A stretch of DNA of 64,000 nt from Caulobacter radicis (GCF_003094615.1 NZ_QDKO01000015.1:62001-126000), one strand, 5' to 3'. Positions 29,439 through 38,964 are shown, counted from the stretch's first letter. The notes: generated by a model from the letters alone, not told the origin. Program-made: numbers and translations.

Positions 29439-29888
29439 ATGCGTATGGCGGCTTCACACGACGAAACGGGGTCGGATTTCTCGGACGACACCGAACTGCT
29501 GGCCTTGAGCGCGAGCATCGTCGCGGCCTATGTCGGCCAGAACAAGATTTCCCAGACGGCCGTCCCCGACCTGATCCGCACCGTGCACGGCACCCTGCTG
29601 GGCCTGCATGGCGAACCGGCCGCCGCCAAGCCGGCCGAGAAGCAGAAGCCCGCCGTGCCCGTCTCGCGCTCGGTGCAGCACGACTACATCGTCTGCCTCG
29701 AGGACGGCAAGAAGTTGAAGATGCTCAAGCGCTACCTGCGCTCGCACTACGACATGAGCCCCGAGGACTATCGCCGCAAGTGGGGCCTGCCGTCGGACTA
29801 TCCGATGGTCGCGCCGGCCTACGCGGCGCGCCGCTCGGACTTCGCCAAGCAGATCGGCCTGGGCAAGGGCGTGCGCCGGAGGGCCTAA
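29439..29888 (+). CDS. MucR/Ros-family transcriptional regulator with altered zinc ligands
   Basis: MucR proteins are H-NS-like regulators in alphaproteobacteria and influence cell-cycle and envelope genes in Caulobacter. The ATG at 29439 gives 149 aa; a GTG 24 bases upstream is less likely. The C-terminal half carries the family core [19 protein letters not shown] and [20 protein letters not shown]. Compared with Ros, the first zinc Cys is kept (Cys86) but the second is Asp89, the first His is Tyr99, and only His103 remains of the final pair. The fold may be structured with little or no zinc. Confidence 0.93.
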   Translation: MRMAASHDETGSDFSDDTELLALSASIVAAYVGQNKISQTAVPDLIRTVHGTLLGLHGEPAAAKPAEKQKPAVPVSRSVQHDYIVCLEDGKKLKMLKRYLRSHYDMSPEDYRRKWGLPSDYPMVAPAYAARRSDFAKQIGLGKGVRRRA

Positions 29889-29925
29889 AGCCTTCCTTCT
29901 TCATTCCTTCTTGCCCCAGTGGTCG

Positions 29926-30053
29926 CCATCCCGGCCGAAGCGCAGCGTAGAGCCGGGACCCAGGGGGCCACCGACCTCTGAAGAGGCCGTTGCAAGCGCG
30001 ACGCCCAGTCCCCCTGGGTCCCGGATAAGCCCTGCGGACTTTCCGGGATGACG
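29926..30053. repeat. Palindromic intergenic repeat, copy 1 (CATCCCGG...CCGGGATG family)
   Basis: The left part (29927-29967, CATCCCGGCC...GCCGGGACCCAGGGGG) is mirrored by the right part (30010-30050, CCCCCTGGGTCCCGG...CCGGGATG). The element lies between convergent mucR and the SDR gene, and a second copy with the same consensus is at 63701-63843. Confidence 0.75.
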
Positions 30054-30086
30054 AAATTTGGGGGCATGGGTGTGAAGCCCGAAGCC

Positions 30087-30881
30087 TCACGCCGCCGAGA
30101 AGATATCGCGCTTCTTGAAGCCGGCGGTCATGAACCGCCCCATGGCCTTGGGCATGGTCAGCCAGCGCACCGGCGCGGCCGTGGCCTCGCCCTTGAGCAC
30201 GCCGTCGGCGATGAACGGCGCCACCGTCTCCACGCGATCGCCGAGGATGTTGTAGAGCTTCATCGACTTGGCCCGGTCGGCGTCCGAGGCGTCGCGCATC
30301 TCCGACTGCAAGAGGTCGGTGGCGACGATGCCGGGGCTGATCGTCCCCATGCGCACGTTGGTGCCGTCCAGCTCCTTGCCCATCGACTTGGTGAAATAGG
30401 TCACTGCACGCTTGGTGGCGCCGTAGAGCGTCAAGCCGGAGGCGGTCATGCCGTCGCTGCCGAAGCCCTCGAAATTGTAGATCGCCCCGCCGCCCGGCTG
30501 GGCCAGCATGCGGATCATGGCCAGCTTGGAGGCCTTGATGACGCCCAGCAGGTTGGTGGCGACCACCGCGTCGATCTCGGCTTCCTCGACCTGGTCGAGG
30601 CGCACGCGCGGCGACACCGAGCCGGCGTTGTTGATCCAGATGTCGACCGAGCCGAACCGCTCGACGGCCGTGTTCCACAGCGCTTCCAGGTCGGCCACCT
30701 TGCTGACGTCGCAGGACTGGGCGGCGACCGCGCCGCCGGTGGCTTCCAGCTTGGCCAGGGCCTCGGCCAGCACCTGCGGATTGCGGCCCGAGATCACGAC
30801 CTGGCAGCCGCGTTCGAGAAAGGCTTCGGCGAGGCCAAAGCCGATGCCGCGGCTGCTGCCGGTGATCACGATGGTCTTCAC
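30087..30881 (-). CDS. Short-chain dehydrogenase/reductase
   Basis: Classical SDR of 264 aa from a GTG at 30881, chosen because AGGAGAG lies about eight bases upstream. It has the NAD(P) motif TGSSRGIGFGLAE, the NNAG motif in WINNAGSV, and the catalytic Tyr-x3-Lys in LYGATKRAV. The residue normally serine before it lies in NFEGFGSDG-type sequence, so the canonical catalytic Ser is not obvious. Substrate unknown. Confidence 0.85.
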   Translation of the reverse strand: MKTIVITGSSRGIGFGLAEAFLERGCQVVISGRNPQVLAEALAKLEATGGAVAAQSCDVSKVADLEALWNTAVERFGSVDIWINNAGSVSPRVRLDQVEEAEIDAVVATNLLGVIKASKLAMIRMLAQPGGGAIYNFEGFGSDGMTASGLTLYGATKRAVTYFTKSMGKELDGTNVRMGTISPGIVATDLLQSEMRDASDADRAKSMKLYNILGDRVETVAPFIADGVLKGEATAAPVRWLTMPKAMGRFMTAGFKKRDIFSAA

Positions 30882-30974
30882 GGGGCGACTCTCCTGCGCA
30901 CGAGGGCGCATCCAGCCCCAAGCCGCCTTCGCGCGCAGCGGCGACGTGGCGGGAAACCGCCACGCGGAGAGGCT

Positions 30975-31619
30975 TTAGCCCGCCCCTTCCCGCTCCAGCC
31001 ACCCCCTCGCTTCGGCCCGAGCCCAGGCGATCTCCGGCCCGATATCGAACCGTGCGTCCTCGTCGGCCGCCGATAGCAGGTCCTCGACCTCGTCGAGGGC
31101 CGAGAGGTCGAGGGCGGCGTCGCCCAGATAGGCGCCGGGCAATTCGTGCTGGTGGAAGGCGATGTCGGCCAGGATGGCGCGGACCAGATCCACCCTCGCC
31201 GCAACGCATAGCGGATCGCGAGCCAAGGCCTCGCGCAAGAACGGCGCGGGCGACGCGTGCCAGGTCGAGCCGCCGCTCGACAGCCGGGCCAGCCAGACCA
31301 GCGGCCAGGGATCGGCCGGCTTGGCCTGGGCCCACTCTTCCAGGGTCGGGCGGACCAGCAGGCGAAACAGCGGAACGGGCAGCACGGCTTCAGGCTGGCC
31401 GCGATAGGCAAGGCGCTTCTCGCCGATCCAGGCGGCGAAGGCGACGCGGTCGGCCAGCGGCCAGCTCACAGCCCCGGCGACGAAGGCGTCGAGCGCTTCC
31501 AGCGCCTCGCGGCGCAGGCCCTGGTGACGAAGACGGAAGTAGTCGGCCGCGCCCGACCAGCCGGGATGCTCGCACGCATCCTCGGCCAACTCGCGCAGGT
31601 AACCCAGATCGAAACCCAA
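30975..31619 (-). CDS. Hypothetical protein downstream of hemA
   Basis: A 214-aa soluble, Ala/Leu/Trp-rich, largely helical protein with no motif I recognise. Repeated patterns such as WPLADRVAFAAWIGE and DPLCVAARVDLVRAILADIAF suggest helical repeats. It begins 10 bases after the hemA stop, so it is probably translated from the hemA transcript. Confidence 0.65.
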   Translation of the reverse strand: MGFDLGYLRELAEDACEHPGWSGAADYFRLRHQGLRREALEALDAFVAGAVSWPLADRVAFAAWIGEKRLAYRGQPEAVLPVPLFRLLVRPTLEEWAQAKPADPWPLVWLARLSSGGSTWHASPAPFLREALARDPLCVAARVDLVRAILADIAFHQHELPGAYLGDAALDLSALDEVEDLLSAADEDARFDIGPEIAWARAEARGWLEREGAG

Positions 31620-31629
31620 GGCGCGTGCT

Positions 31630-32856
31630 TTAAGCCGCGTGGCCGCCCATGCGAGCGACGTTGCAGTGCGCCCAGAGCTTTTCCATCGCGCCGACCAGCT
31701 TGCGCATCATGTCGTCGGTGTGGAACGGGGTGGGCGTGAAGCGCAGGCGCTCGGTGCCGCGCGGCACGGTCGGATAGTTGATCGGCTGCACGTAGACGCC
31801 GTGGTCGGCCAGCAGCATGTCGCTGATCAGCTTGGTGTGGACCGGATCGCCGACCAGCACCGGAACGATGTGGCTGTCGTTCTCCATCACCGGCAGGCCG
31901 GCGTCCTGGAACATCTTCTTCAGGGTGGCGGCGCGCTCCTGGTGGGCGTCGCGCACTTCGGGGTGCTGCTTGAGCCACTTCACGCTGGCCAGGGCGCCGG
32001 CGGTCAGGGCCGGCGGCAGCGAGGTGGTGAAGATGAAACCCGAGGCCATCAGGCGCACGGCGTCGATCACCTCGGCGTCGCCGGTGATGTAGCCGCCCAT
32101 GACGCCGAACGCCTTGCCCAGCGTGCCCTCGATGATGTCGATCTGGTCCATCACGCCATCGCGCTCGGCGACGCCGCCGCCACGCGGGCCGTACATGCCG
32201 ACCGCGTGGACCTCGTCCAGATAGGTCATGGCGCCGTACTTCTTGGCCAGGGCGGCCGTGGCGCCGATGTCGGCGATGTCGCCGTCCATCGAATAGACGC
32301 TCTCGAACGCCACCAGCTTGGGCGCGTCGGCCGGGGCGGTCGCCAGCAGTTCCTCGAGGTGCGCCAGGTCGTTGTGGCGGAAGATGTGGCGCGGGCCGCC
32401 GCCGTTGCGGATGCCGGCGATCATCGAGGCGTGGTTCTGGGCGTCGGAGAAGATGATCAGGCCCGGCAGGATCTTCTGCAGGACGCTGAGCGTGGCTTCG
32501 TTGGAGACGTAGCCCGAGGTGAACAGCAGCGCGGCCTGCTTGCCGTGCAGGTCGGCGAGCTCAGCTTCCAGCTCAACGTGGTGGTGGTTGGTGCCCGAGA
32601 TGTTGCGGGTGCCGCCCGAGCCCGAACCGTGGTCGTCGATCGCCTGGTGCATGGCGTCCAGCACGACGGGGTTCTGGCCCTGGCCGAGATAGTCGTTCGA
32701 GCACCAGACCACGACTTCGCTCTCGCCGCCGTCGGCGCGCGTCCAGGTGGCGCGCGGAAAAGCGCCGCGATGGCGCTTCAGGTCGGCGAAGACCCGATAG
32801 CGACCCTCGTCGCGGATCTGGGAGACAGCGGCGGTGAACGCGGCTTTGTAGTCCAT
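31630..32856 (-). CDS. hemA: 5-aminolevulinate synthase (C4 pathway)
   Basis: Condenses glycine with succinyl-CoA, the first committed heme step in alphaproteobacteria. The ATG at 32856 gives 408 aa. Features: [13 protein letters not shown] near residue 50, [36 protein letters not shown] and the PLP-lysine in [15 protein letters not shown]. hemB lies about 6 kb away on the other strand. Confidence 0.97.
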   Translation of the reverse strand: MDYKAAFTAAVSQIRDEGRYRVFADLKRHRGAFPRATWTRADGGESEVVVWCSNDYLGQGQNPVVLDAMHQAIDDHGSGSGGTRNISGTNHHHVELEAELADLHGKQAALLFTSGYVSNEATLSVLQKILPGLIIFSDAQNHASMIAGIRNGGGPRHIFRHNDLAHLEELLATAPADAPKLVAFESVYSMDGDIADIGATAALAKKYGAMTYLDEVHAVGMYGPRGGGVAERDGVMDQIDIIEGTLGKAFGVMGGYITGDAEVIDAVRLMASGFIFTTSLPPALTAGALASVKWLKQHPEVRDAHQERAATLKKMFQDAGLPVMENDSHIVPVLVGDPVHTKLISDMLLADHGVYVQPINYPTVPRGTERLRFTPTPFHTDDMMRKLVGAMEKLWAHCNVARMGGHAA

Positions 32857-33023
32857 GCTGGTCTCTACCCGTCGAACCGAAGCTCTACGGTCCTTTTCTT
32901 CTGGCACGGCTTTTCGCACCACGCAGGCATAGTGTCCACCTAAGGGCCTCTACCTACAAATTGGAATTGGGCGTGGTGTCGCATCGATTGGTTCTATAAC
33001 CGCCGATCGCAACCCTGCCTTGT

Positions 33024-33920
33024 TCAAACCAGCTCCGCGATACGCCCGCGCAGCAGTTGCAGGACGGCGGAAAAGTCCTTGCCGCCGAAGCCGTTGGCGT
33101 CGAACAGCGCATACATCGCCTCGGCCTGCGCCCCCATCGGCGTGCTGGCGCCGGCGCGCGCGGCCGCCTCCTGGGCCAGCTTCAGGTCCTTCAGCATCAT
33201 GGCCGTGGCGAATCCGCCCTCGTAGCCGCGATCGGCCGGCGTGCTGGGCCCCACCCCCGGAACCGGGCAGTAGGTCGACACCGACCAGCACTGGCCCGAC
33301 GACTGGCTGGCGATCTCGAAGAAGCGGTCGGCGGCCAGGCCCAGCTTCTCGGCCAGGGCGAAGGCCTCGCAGGTTCCCAGCATCGAGACGCCCAGCAGCA
33401 TGTTGTTGCATATCTTGGCCGCCTGCCCCGCCCCGTGGCCGCCGGCGTGGATCACCGCCCGCGCCATCGGCTTCAGCGCCGCCTCGACGGCGGCGAAATC
33501 GGCGTCGTCGCAGCCGACCATGAAGGCGAGGCTGCCAGCTTCAGCGGCCATGATGCCGCCCGACACCGGCGCGTCGGCGAAGCGGAACCCCGCCGTCCTC
33601 GCTTGCTGAGCAACCGCCCGGGCGCTGTCGACATCGATGGTCGAGCAGTCGATCAGCAGGGCCGATTTCGGCGCATTGGCCAGCACCTGCTCGCCATAGA
33701 CCGAGCGCACGTGCGGACCGGCGGGAAGCATGGTGATGACGATCTCGGCGTCCTTTGCAGCCTCTGCCACCGAGGCGGCGGCGACGCAGCCCGCGCCGAC
33801 CGCCTTTTCCAGCGCCTTGGCCGAAAGGTCGAAGGCCGCCACGGCGTGGCCGGCCCTGACCTGGTTGGCGGCCATGCCGCCGCCCATGTTGCCCAGGCCG
33901 ATGAAGGCGATGCGGGTCAT
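33024..33920 (-). CDS. mmsB: 3-hydroxyisobutyrate dehydrogenase
   Basis: Oxidises 3-hydroxyisobutyrate to methylmalonate semialdehyde in valine breakdown. The 298 aa begin with the dinucleotide motif FIGLGNMGGGMAANQVRAGH, then SVAEAAKDAEIVITMLPAG, FADAPVSGGIMAAEAG, and the catalytic lysine in GAGQAAKICNNMLLG. The nearby acyl-CoA dehydrogenase and 3-hydroxyisobutyryl-CoA hydrolase support the valine assignment. Confidence 0.93.
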   Translation of the reverse strand: MTRIAFIGLGNMGGGMAANQVRAGHAVAAFDLSAKALEKAVGAGCVAAASVAEAAKDAEIVITMLPAGPHVRSVYGEQVLANAPKSALLIDCSTIDVDSARAVAQQARTAGFRFADAPVSGGIMAAEAGSLAFMVGCDDADFAAVEAALKPMARAVIHAGGHGAGQAAKICNNMLLGVSMLGTCEAFALAEKLGLAADRFFEIASQSSGQCWSVSTYCPVPGVGPSTPADRGYEGGFATAMMLKDLKLAQEAAARAGASTPMGAQAEAMYALFDANGFGGKDFSAVLQLLRGRIAELV

Positions 33921-33989
33921 CGTTACGCTCCCTAAATGCGAACCGCGCCTACGTGGGCGCGGTCCTTGTGATTTGTATCTTCGAGGCCG

Positions 33990-34093
33990 TGCGTCCTTCG
34001 AGGCCCGCTACGCGGGCGCCTCAGGATGAGGAAATCAGAGCAATGACTTCCTCATCCTGAGGTGCGAGGCGCAGCCGAGCCTCGAAGGACGCA
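33990..34093. repeat. Nested palindromic intergenic repeat (CCTCAGGATGAGG type)
   Basis: The outer arms TGCGTCCTTCGAGGC (33990-34004) and GCCTCGAAGGACGCA (34079-34093) are exact inverse complements. The inner arms CCTCAGGATGAGGAA (34019-34033) and TTCCTCATCCTGAGG (34048-34062) are also exact. The element fills the gap between mmsB and the next gene. Similar elements are dispersed in many alphaproteobacterial genomes. Confidence 0.85.
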
Positions 34094-34099
34094 ATGCCG

Positions 34100-34906
34100 C
34101 TACCGCGCCCCGGCCGGCTTGCGGAACTTGTAGATGAACTGGTCGGTCTTGCCGCGGATCGACGGGTCGAAGACCGAGACGTTGCGCTTGTCGGCGGCGT
34201 CGCGCAGCACGCGGCTTTCGCCCTCGAACACGAAGCCGGCGGCGGTGACCTCGGCCTTCACGGTCTCGGGGTCGATGCGGTGCAGCTTCTCGGCGTCGCG
34301 TAGGCCCGAGCCCGGCTGGGCCGAGTGGTCGAGCACCAGGTAGACACCGCCCGGCTTCAGCGACTGGAAGACCTTGCGGTTGACCACCGCCATGTCGGGC
34401 TTGCCCATCAGCGGGGTGTGCATGTCGTGGTAGTTCTGGGCGGTGAACACCAGGTCCAGCTTCTCGGGCGCGCCGAAGTTGGGCAGCAGGTTCAGGACCA
34501 CCGAGACGTTCTTGTAGGCGGGGTCGGCGGCGATGGCGTTCACGGCCGGCTCGCGATTGGCCAGCTTGGTCAACTCGTCGGGCACATAGGCGTAGACGTG
34601 GCCGCGCGGGCCGACGGCCTTCGACAGGATGCGGGTGAAGTAGCCGGTGCCGGGAATCAGGTCGGCGACCTTGGCCCCGCTGCGCACGCCGGCGAAGGCC
34701 AGCACCTGGGCCGGCAGGCGGTCGGCGTCGCGCCTGGTGTCGACCTCGGGGCGCAGCGGATTGTCGACCGCGGCGATGATGTTGGCCGGAATGGAGACCG
34801 GGGCGTCGGCGGGCGGCGGAGGCGGCGGCTCGGCGGGCCCCATCGGAGTCGTGGCGCACGCGGTCACGGCGAGCGCGGCGACGAGGCTGAGAAGCGGCTT
34901 ACGCAT
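34100..34906 (-). CDS. Predicted lipoprotein with a class I methyltransferase-like domain
   Basis: The 268-aa product begins with a lipoprotein signal ending in VTAC (Cys17), followed by a Pro-rich linker. The rest resembles a Rossmann-type methyltransferase: motif I VADLIPGTGYFTRI near residue 80, an acidic strand LDLVFTAQNYHDMHT, and LKPGGVYLVLDH as a post-motif. SAM is not known to be available in the periplasm, so the fold may bind another ligand or be inactive. It lies between mmsB and the hydrolase gene in the same orientation. Confidence 0.78.
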   Translation of the reverse strand: MRKPLLSLVAALAVTACATTPMGPAEPPPPPPADAPVSIPANIIAAVDNPLRPEVDTRRDADRLPAQVLAFAGVRSGAKVADLIPGTGYFTRILSKAVGPRGHVYAYVPDELTKLANREPAVNAIAADPAYKNVSVVLNLLPNFGAPEKLDLVFTAQNYHDMHTPLMGKPDMAVVNRKVFQSLKPGGVYLVLDHSAQPGSGLRDAEKLHRIDPETVKAEVTAAGFVFEGESRVLRDAADKRNVSVFDPSIRGKTDQFIYKFRKPAGAR

Positions 34907-34995
34907 GGTCTTCCTTCCGGCGGACTTTCTTCTTTGGCTGGCGGCAAGCTAGCGAGGCCAAGCGACAGCTTCAATGCCGCTACGGCAGAACGCTG

Positions 34996-36054
34996 TCAGG
35001 CGTCCGCGAGAGGAGTCCACTCCTCCTCCGGCGGGAGGGGCGCGAAGATCGCCTGGATATCGGCGTCGTTCACGGCCTCGATGCTCGGCGGGTCCCAGCG
35101 GGGTGCGTTGTCCTTGTCGACGATCACCGCCCGCACGCCCTCGATGAAGTCGTGGCGGCGCACGACGCGCGAGCCTATCCGGTACTCCATGGCCATGTTG
35201 TCGGCGAAGTCGGTCATGGCCTCGCCGCGCTTCAGTTGCTCGAAGGCGACCTTCAGCGTCTGCGGCGACTTGGTCTTCAGCACCGCTAGCTGGGCCTTTC
35301 CCCAGTCACAGGAGTCGGCCTCCAGGAACTCGAAGATCTCTTCGACGCTGTCGCCGACGAACAGGCGGTTGAGGTCCTGCTCGAAGCCGACCAGCGGCGC
35401 CTTGCCGGCGTCGGCGCGGTACATGCGCAGGGTCTCGTCGATGCGGCGGTGGTCAGCCAGGATCGCCTTCTTCAACCCCTCGACCGCGCCGAACTCGACG
35501 AAGTGGGTGGCGATGCCAAGGCGCATGCAGTCCGAGCCCTTGATCCGCGCGCCGGTCAGGGCCAGCCAAAGCCCCGCCTTGCCCGGCAGCCGCGGCAGAT
35601 ACCAGCCGCCGCCAACGTCGGGGAACAGGCCGATGCCGGTTTCGGGCATGGCGAAGGTCGTGCGCTCGGTGGCGATCCGGTAGTGGGCCGGCATCGAGAT
35701 GCCGACGCCCCCGCCCATGACCACGCCGTCCATGATCGCCACGACCGGCCGGTCGTAGTGGAACAGCAGATGGTTCAGCCGATACTCGGTGTGGAAGAAC
35801 TTCCGCGCCTCGACGCCGTCGCCCGCCCCGCTTTCGGCCAGCATGCGGATGTCGCCGCCGGCGCAGAAGCCGCGCTCGCCCGAATGGTCGATCATCACCA
35901 TGTCGATCTCGGGATCGGCCTGCCACGCCAGCAAGGTTTCGATCATCGTCTCGCACATGGACAGCGTCAGGGCGTGCAGCGCCTTGGGCCGGTTCAGGGT
36001 GATCCGGCCGACGTTCTTCTTGACGCTGACGAGGACTTCGCGGGCTTCGGTCAT
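34996..36054 (-). CDS. 3-hydroxyisobutyryl-CoA hydrolase (crotonase superfamily)
   Basis: Releases 3-hydroxyisobutyrate from its CoA ester in valine catabolism. The ATG at 36054 gives 352 aa, longer than simple enoyl-CoA hydratases and matching HIBCH. Features: ITLNRPKALHALT, the oxyanion loop GFCAGGDIRM near residue 63, MDGVVMGGGVGIS, and PETGIGLFPDVGGGWYLPRL. The C-terminal extension with VIVDKDNAPRWDPPS is diagnostic of HIBCH. It is 8 bp downstream of the phosphatase gene. Confidence 0.92.
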   Translation of the reverse strand: MTEAREVLVSVKKNVGRITLNRPKALHALTLSMCETMIETLLAWQADPEIDMVMIDHSGERGFCAGGDIRMLAESGAGDGVEARKFFHTEYRLNHLLFHYDRPVVAIMDGVVMGGGVGISMPAHYRIATERTTFAMPETGIGLFPDVGGGWYLPRLPGKAGLWLALTGARIKGSDCMRLGIATHFVEFGAVEGLKKAILADHRRIDETLRMYRADAGKAPLVGFEQDLNRLFVGDSVEEIFEFLEADSCDWGKAQLAVLKTKSPQTLKVAFEQLKRGEAMTDFADNMAMEYRIGSRVVRRHDFIEGVRAVIVDKDNAPRWDPPSIEAVNDADIQAIFAPLPPEEEWTPLADA

Positions 36055-36062
36055 CTGGGTTC

Positions 36063-36668
36063 TCAGGCGAATTCGGGGTCTTCGACGGGCGCGCAGTCGA
36101 AGCGGTCGATCTGGCCGGCCAGCAGGCGGTAGACCGCGTCCTGCGGCACCTCCTGGGCCAGGGTGTCGGCGCGCGACAGGCCGGCATAGGCGCCGCGCAG
36201 CAGGCGGCCGGCGACCCCGTGGCTGACCACGATCAGCCGGCGCTCGGCTTCCGGGGCCTGGTCGGCCAGCCAGCCGGCGACGCGAGCGGTGACGTCCTCG
36301 AAGGTCTCGCCGCCCGGCGCCCGGAACGCCCACTCGTAGCTGGCGAACAGCTCGGGATTGTCACGGCGGATGTCCTCGCGCAGGCGGCCCGACCATTCGC
36401 CGACGCTGATTTCCAGCAGGCGATCGTCAAACGACAACGACAGGCCGGTGCGCTCGGCGATGGCCTCGGCGGTGTTGCGCGCGCGGCGCAGCGGACTGGC
36501 GACGATCCGCCAGTCGTCGGACGGCTCGCGCGCGATCAGGTCGGCCAGCAGCTCGCCCATGGCGCGGGCCTGGGCGCGGCCCAAGGCGGTCAGGTCCGAC
36601 TCGGTCTGCCCCTGGAAGCGACCCTCGCGGTTGAACTGCGTCTGGCCGTGGCGGCAAAGATAGATCAT
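36063..36668 (-). CDS. Histidine phosphatase family protein
   Basis: A 201-aa phosphoglycerate-mutase-like phosphatase from the ATG at 36668. It has the RHG motif in [12 protein letters not shown] (catalytic His near residue 7), the second Arg in ASPLRRARNTA, and the second His in VVSHGVAGRLL. The substrate is unknown. Its start overlaps the stop of the upstream membrane protein by four bases. Confidence 0.9.
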   Translation of the reverse strand: MIYLCRHGQTQFNREGRFQGQTESDLTALGRAQARAMGELLADLIAREPSDDWRIVASPLRRARNTAEAIAERTGLSLSFDDRLLEISVGEWSGRLREDIRRDNPELFASYEWAFRAPGGETFEDVTARVAGWLADQAPEAERRLIVVSHGVAGRLLRGAYAGLSRADTLAQEVPQDAVYRLLAGQIDRFDCAPVEDPEFA

Positions 36669-37180
36669 GGGGCCCTGGAACTCCGCTTCGCTTGCGCGAG
36701 CGTCGTATAGACCAGGGCGGCGAAAAGACACGATAGCGCCGTCCCCGCCACCTCAAGCCAGTTGGGCAGATAGGTCCAGGCCGAAGGCTGGAACGGGATC
36801 AGGTTCGACGGCTGCTCCATGCCGGCCGACGCAGCCATCAGAACCTTCGCGGCGACCACCAGCAGGGTCGGCGTGGCCGCGACGAAGAAACCGAACGCGA
36901 GGCGGCCGCCGCCCCAGCGACGGTTCAGCCACCACCCAAGCGCCATCACCGGAACGCCGAACAACAAGGCCAGCACGAGCGCGTCCGCCAGGATGTCCGC
37001 GAACGGCGCGGACGCCGTCGCCGCGATCGTGTCGCCGTCCAGCCCCTGCCGGAACGGCGCGATGACCAGGGCCATTAGAACAATGCATCCGCCGTAGGTC
37101 CCCGCCGACGCCGCCAAGGCGGGCCAGGACCAAGCCGGCTCCCCGGCCCTCTTGCTCCCTGTCTCGGGAACGGCCGTCAC
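36665..37180 (-). CDS. Hypothetical membrane protein in the acyl-CoA dehydrogenase operon
   Basis: A GTG at 37180 overlaps the acyl-CoA dehydrogenase stop as GTGA, and its own stop overlaps the next ATG, so all three genes are translationally coupled. The 171-aa product has four or five hydrophobic helices and no known motif. A longer frame upstream is only a shadow of the dehydrogenase. Function unknown. Confidence 0.75.
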   Translation of the reverse strand: MTAVPETGSKRAGEPAWSWPALAASAGTYGGCIVLMALVIAPFRQGLDGDTIAATASAPFADILADALVLALLFGVPVMALGWWLNRRWGGGRLAFGFFVAATPTLLVVAAKVLMAASAGMEQPSNLIPFQPSAWTYLPNWLEVAGTALSCLFAALVYTTLAQAKRSSRAP

Positions 37181-38316
37181 TGCCGGAACATCTCGCGGGC
37201 GATGATGACGCGCATGATCTCGTTGGTGCCTTCCAGGATCTGGTGGACGCGCAGGTCGCGGACGATGCGCTCCAGCGGATAGTCCTGCAGGTAGCCGTAG
37301 CCGCCGTGCAGCTGCAAGGCGTCGTTGGCGACCTGGAAGCCGGCGTCGGTGGCGAAGCGCTTGGCCATGGCGCACAGCTTGGTGGCCTGCGGATCCCTGT
37401 TGTCGAGCGCATGGGCGGCGCGGCGCACCATCAGGCGGGCGGCCTCCAGCTCGGTGGCCATGTCGGCCAGCTTGAATTGCAGGGCCTGGAAGTCCTTCAG
37501 CGGCCGGCCGAACTGGTTGCGGGTCTCGAGGTACGCCTTGGCCGTGTCGAGCGCGAACTGCGCGCCGCCCAGCGAGCACGAGGCGATGTTCAGGCGCCCG
37601 CCATCCAGACCCATCATCGCGAAGCGGAAGCCCTCGCCCTCCCCGCCGATGCGGTTGGCGACCGGCACGCGGCAGTCGTCGAAATTGACCTGGGCGGTGG
37701 GCTGGGCGTTCCAGCCCATCTTGCGCTCGTTGGCGCCGAAGGAGAGGCCCGGCGTTCCCTTCTCGACCACGAAGGCCGAGACGCCCTTGGGACCGTCACC
37801 GCCGGTGCGGGCCATGACCACATAGACGTCCGACACGCCGCCGCCGGAGATGAAGGCCTTGCCGCCGTTCAGGACGTAGTGGTCGCCTTCAAGGCGGGCG
37901 GTGGTGCGCATGCCCGCCGCGTCCGAACCCGAGCCGGGCTCGGTCAGGCAGTAGCTGGCGATCAGCTCCATGGTGGTCAGGCGCGGCAGATAGCGCTGGC
38001 GCAAGCTCTCCGAGCCGAAGCGGTCGATCATCCACGAGGCCATGTTGTGGATGGTCAGGTAGGCCGCCACCGGCACGTCGCCGTAGCTGAGGGCCTCGAA
38101 GATGATCGAGGCGTCCAGGCGCGACAGCCCGCTGCCGCCGACGTCGTCATTGACGTAGATGCCCGCGAAACCCAGGCCCGCGGCCTCGCGCAGCACGTCG
38201 ACGGGAAAGTGCTTGTGCTCGTCCCACTGGGCCGAATGCGGGGCAAGCCGTTCTGCGGCGAAGCCCGAGGCCATATCCTGAATGGCGCGTTGATCGTCGT
38301 TCAGCGCGAAATCCAT
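37177..38316 (-). CDS. Acyl-CoA dehydrogenase, probably isobutyryl-CoA dehydrogenase
   Basis: FAD-dependent dehydrogenation of a short branched acyl-CoA. The 379 aa from the ATG at 38316 show the signatures [17 protein letters not shown] and [16 protein letters not shown], and the C-terminal catalytic glutamate in [10 protein letters not shown]. The downstream HIBCH and mmsB genes point to isobutyryl-CoA as substrate. The preceding 28 in-frame codons are not family-like. Confidence 0.9.
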   Translation of the reverse strand: MDFALNDDQRAIQDMASGFAAERLAPHSAQWDEHKHFPVDVLREAAGLGFAGIYVNDDVGGSGLSRLDASIIFEALSYGDVPVAAYLTIHNMASWMIDRFGSESLRQRYLPRLTTMELIASYCLTEPGSGSDAAGMRTTARLEGDHYVLNGGKAFISGGGVSDVYVVMARTGGDGPKGVSAFVVEKGTPGLSFGANERKMGWNAQPTAQVNFDDCRVPVANRIGGEGEGFRFAMMGLDGGRLNIASCSLGGAQFALDTAKAYLETRNQFGRPLKDFQALQFKLADMATELEAARLMVRRAAHALDNRDPQATKLCAMAKRFATDAGFQVANDALQLHGGYGYLQDYPLERIVRDLRVHQILEGTNEIMRVIIAREMFRQ

Positions 38317-38523
38317 GCGCCACTTCCTCCCATGCGGGGCATATCCGCCCTCACCTTCTTGACCGCTGACCTGCCCTGAGCAGCCAAGTGTGTCAATCAT
38401 ATCTCAGTTGGCGAATTTGAATGCGGCGCCGCAGCGAAAACGGGTGCGAAAGGTCGCACCTCCCTTGATCCGACACCTCGTCGGTATCAGATCACGCCCA
38501 TCGGAGGCGTCGTCTCGGTTCCC

Positions 38524-38964
38524 ATGTCTAAGTTCATTACCGCTCTGGCCGCGGTCGCGGCCCTGTTCACGTTCGTGTCCGCGCCGGCTCACGCCGAGAA
38601 TCTTGGCGTGTGGCGCAACCCGAAGGACAACATCCGCCTGCACATCACCGACTGCGGTCCGAGCATGTGCGGTTGGGTCGTCTATGCCAGCCGCAAGGCC
38701 GAGGCCGACGCCAAGAAGAGCGGTTACGACACCCTGGTGGGCCAGCAGGTGCTGCGCGACTTCGCGCCCACCGGCAACGGAAACATGCGCGGCCGGGTTT
38801 TCGTTCCGACGCTGAAGGTGACCCTGAACGGGACCGCCGAGTTCATCGACGCCCGCACCATGCGCGCCAAGGGCTGCGTCCTGGGCGGCCTGTTCTGCAA
38901 GTCCCAGGTCTGGACCCGCGTCGACGGCGTGCAGCAGGTGCGCGCCAGCAAGACCGGCGAATAG
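38524..38964 (+). CDS. DUF2147 family exported protein
   Basis: The 146-aa protein has a signal peptide (residues 1-24, ending AHA) and the DUF2147 pattern: LGVWRNPKDNIRLHITDCG near residue 27, a Cys pair CGPSMCGWVVY, then RVFVPTLKVTLNG and CVLGGLFCKSQVWTRV. Four cysteines in the mature part may form disulfides. The family is periplasmic with unknown function. It is divergent from the acyl-CoA dehydrogenase and 56 bp upstream of hemB. Confidence 0.85.
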   Translation: MSKFITALAAVAALFTFVSAPAHAENLGVWRNPKDNIRLHITDCGPSMCGWVVYASRKAEADAKKSGYDTLVGQQVLRDFAPTGNGNMRGRVFVPTLKVTLNGTAEFIDARTMRAKGCVLGGLFCKSQVWTRVDGVQQVRASKTGE

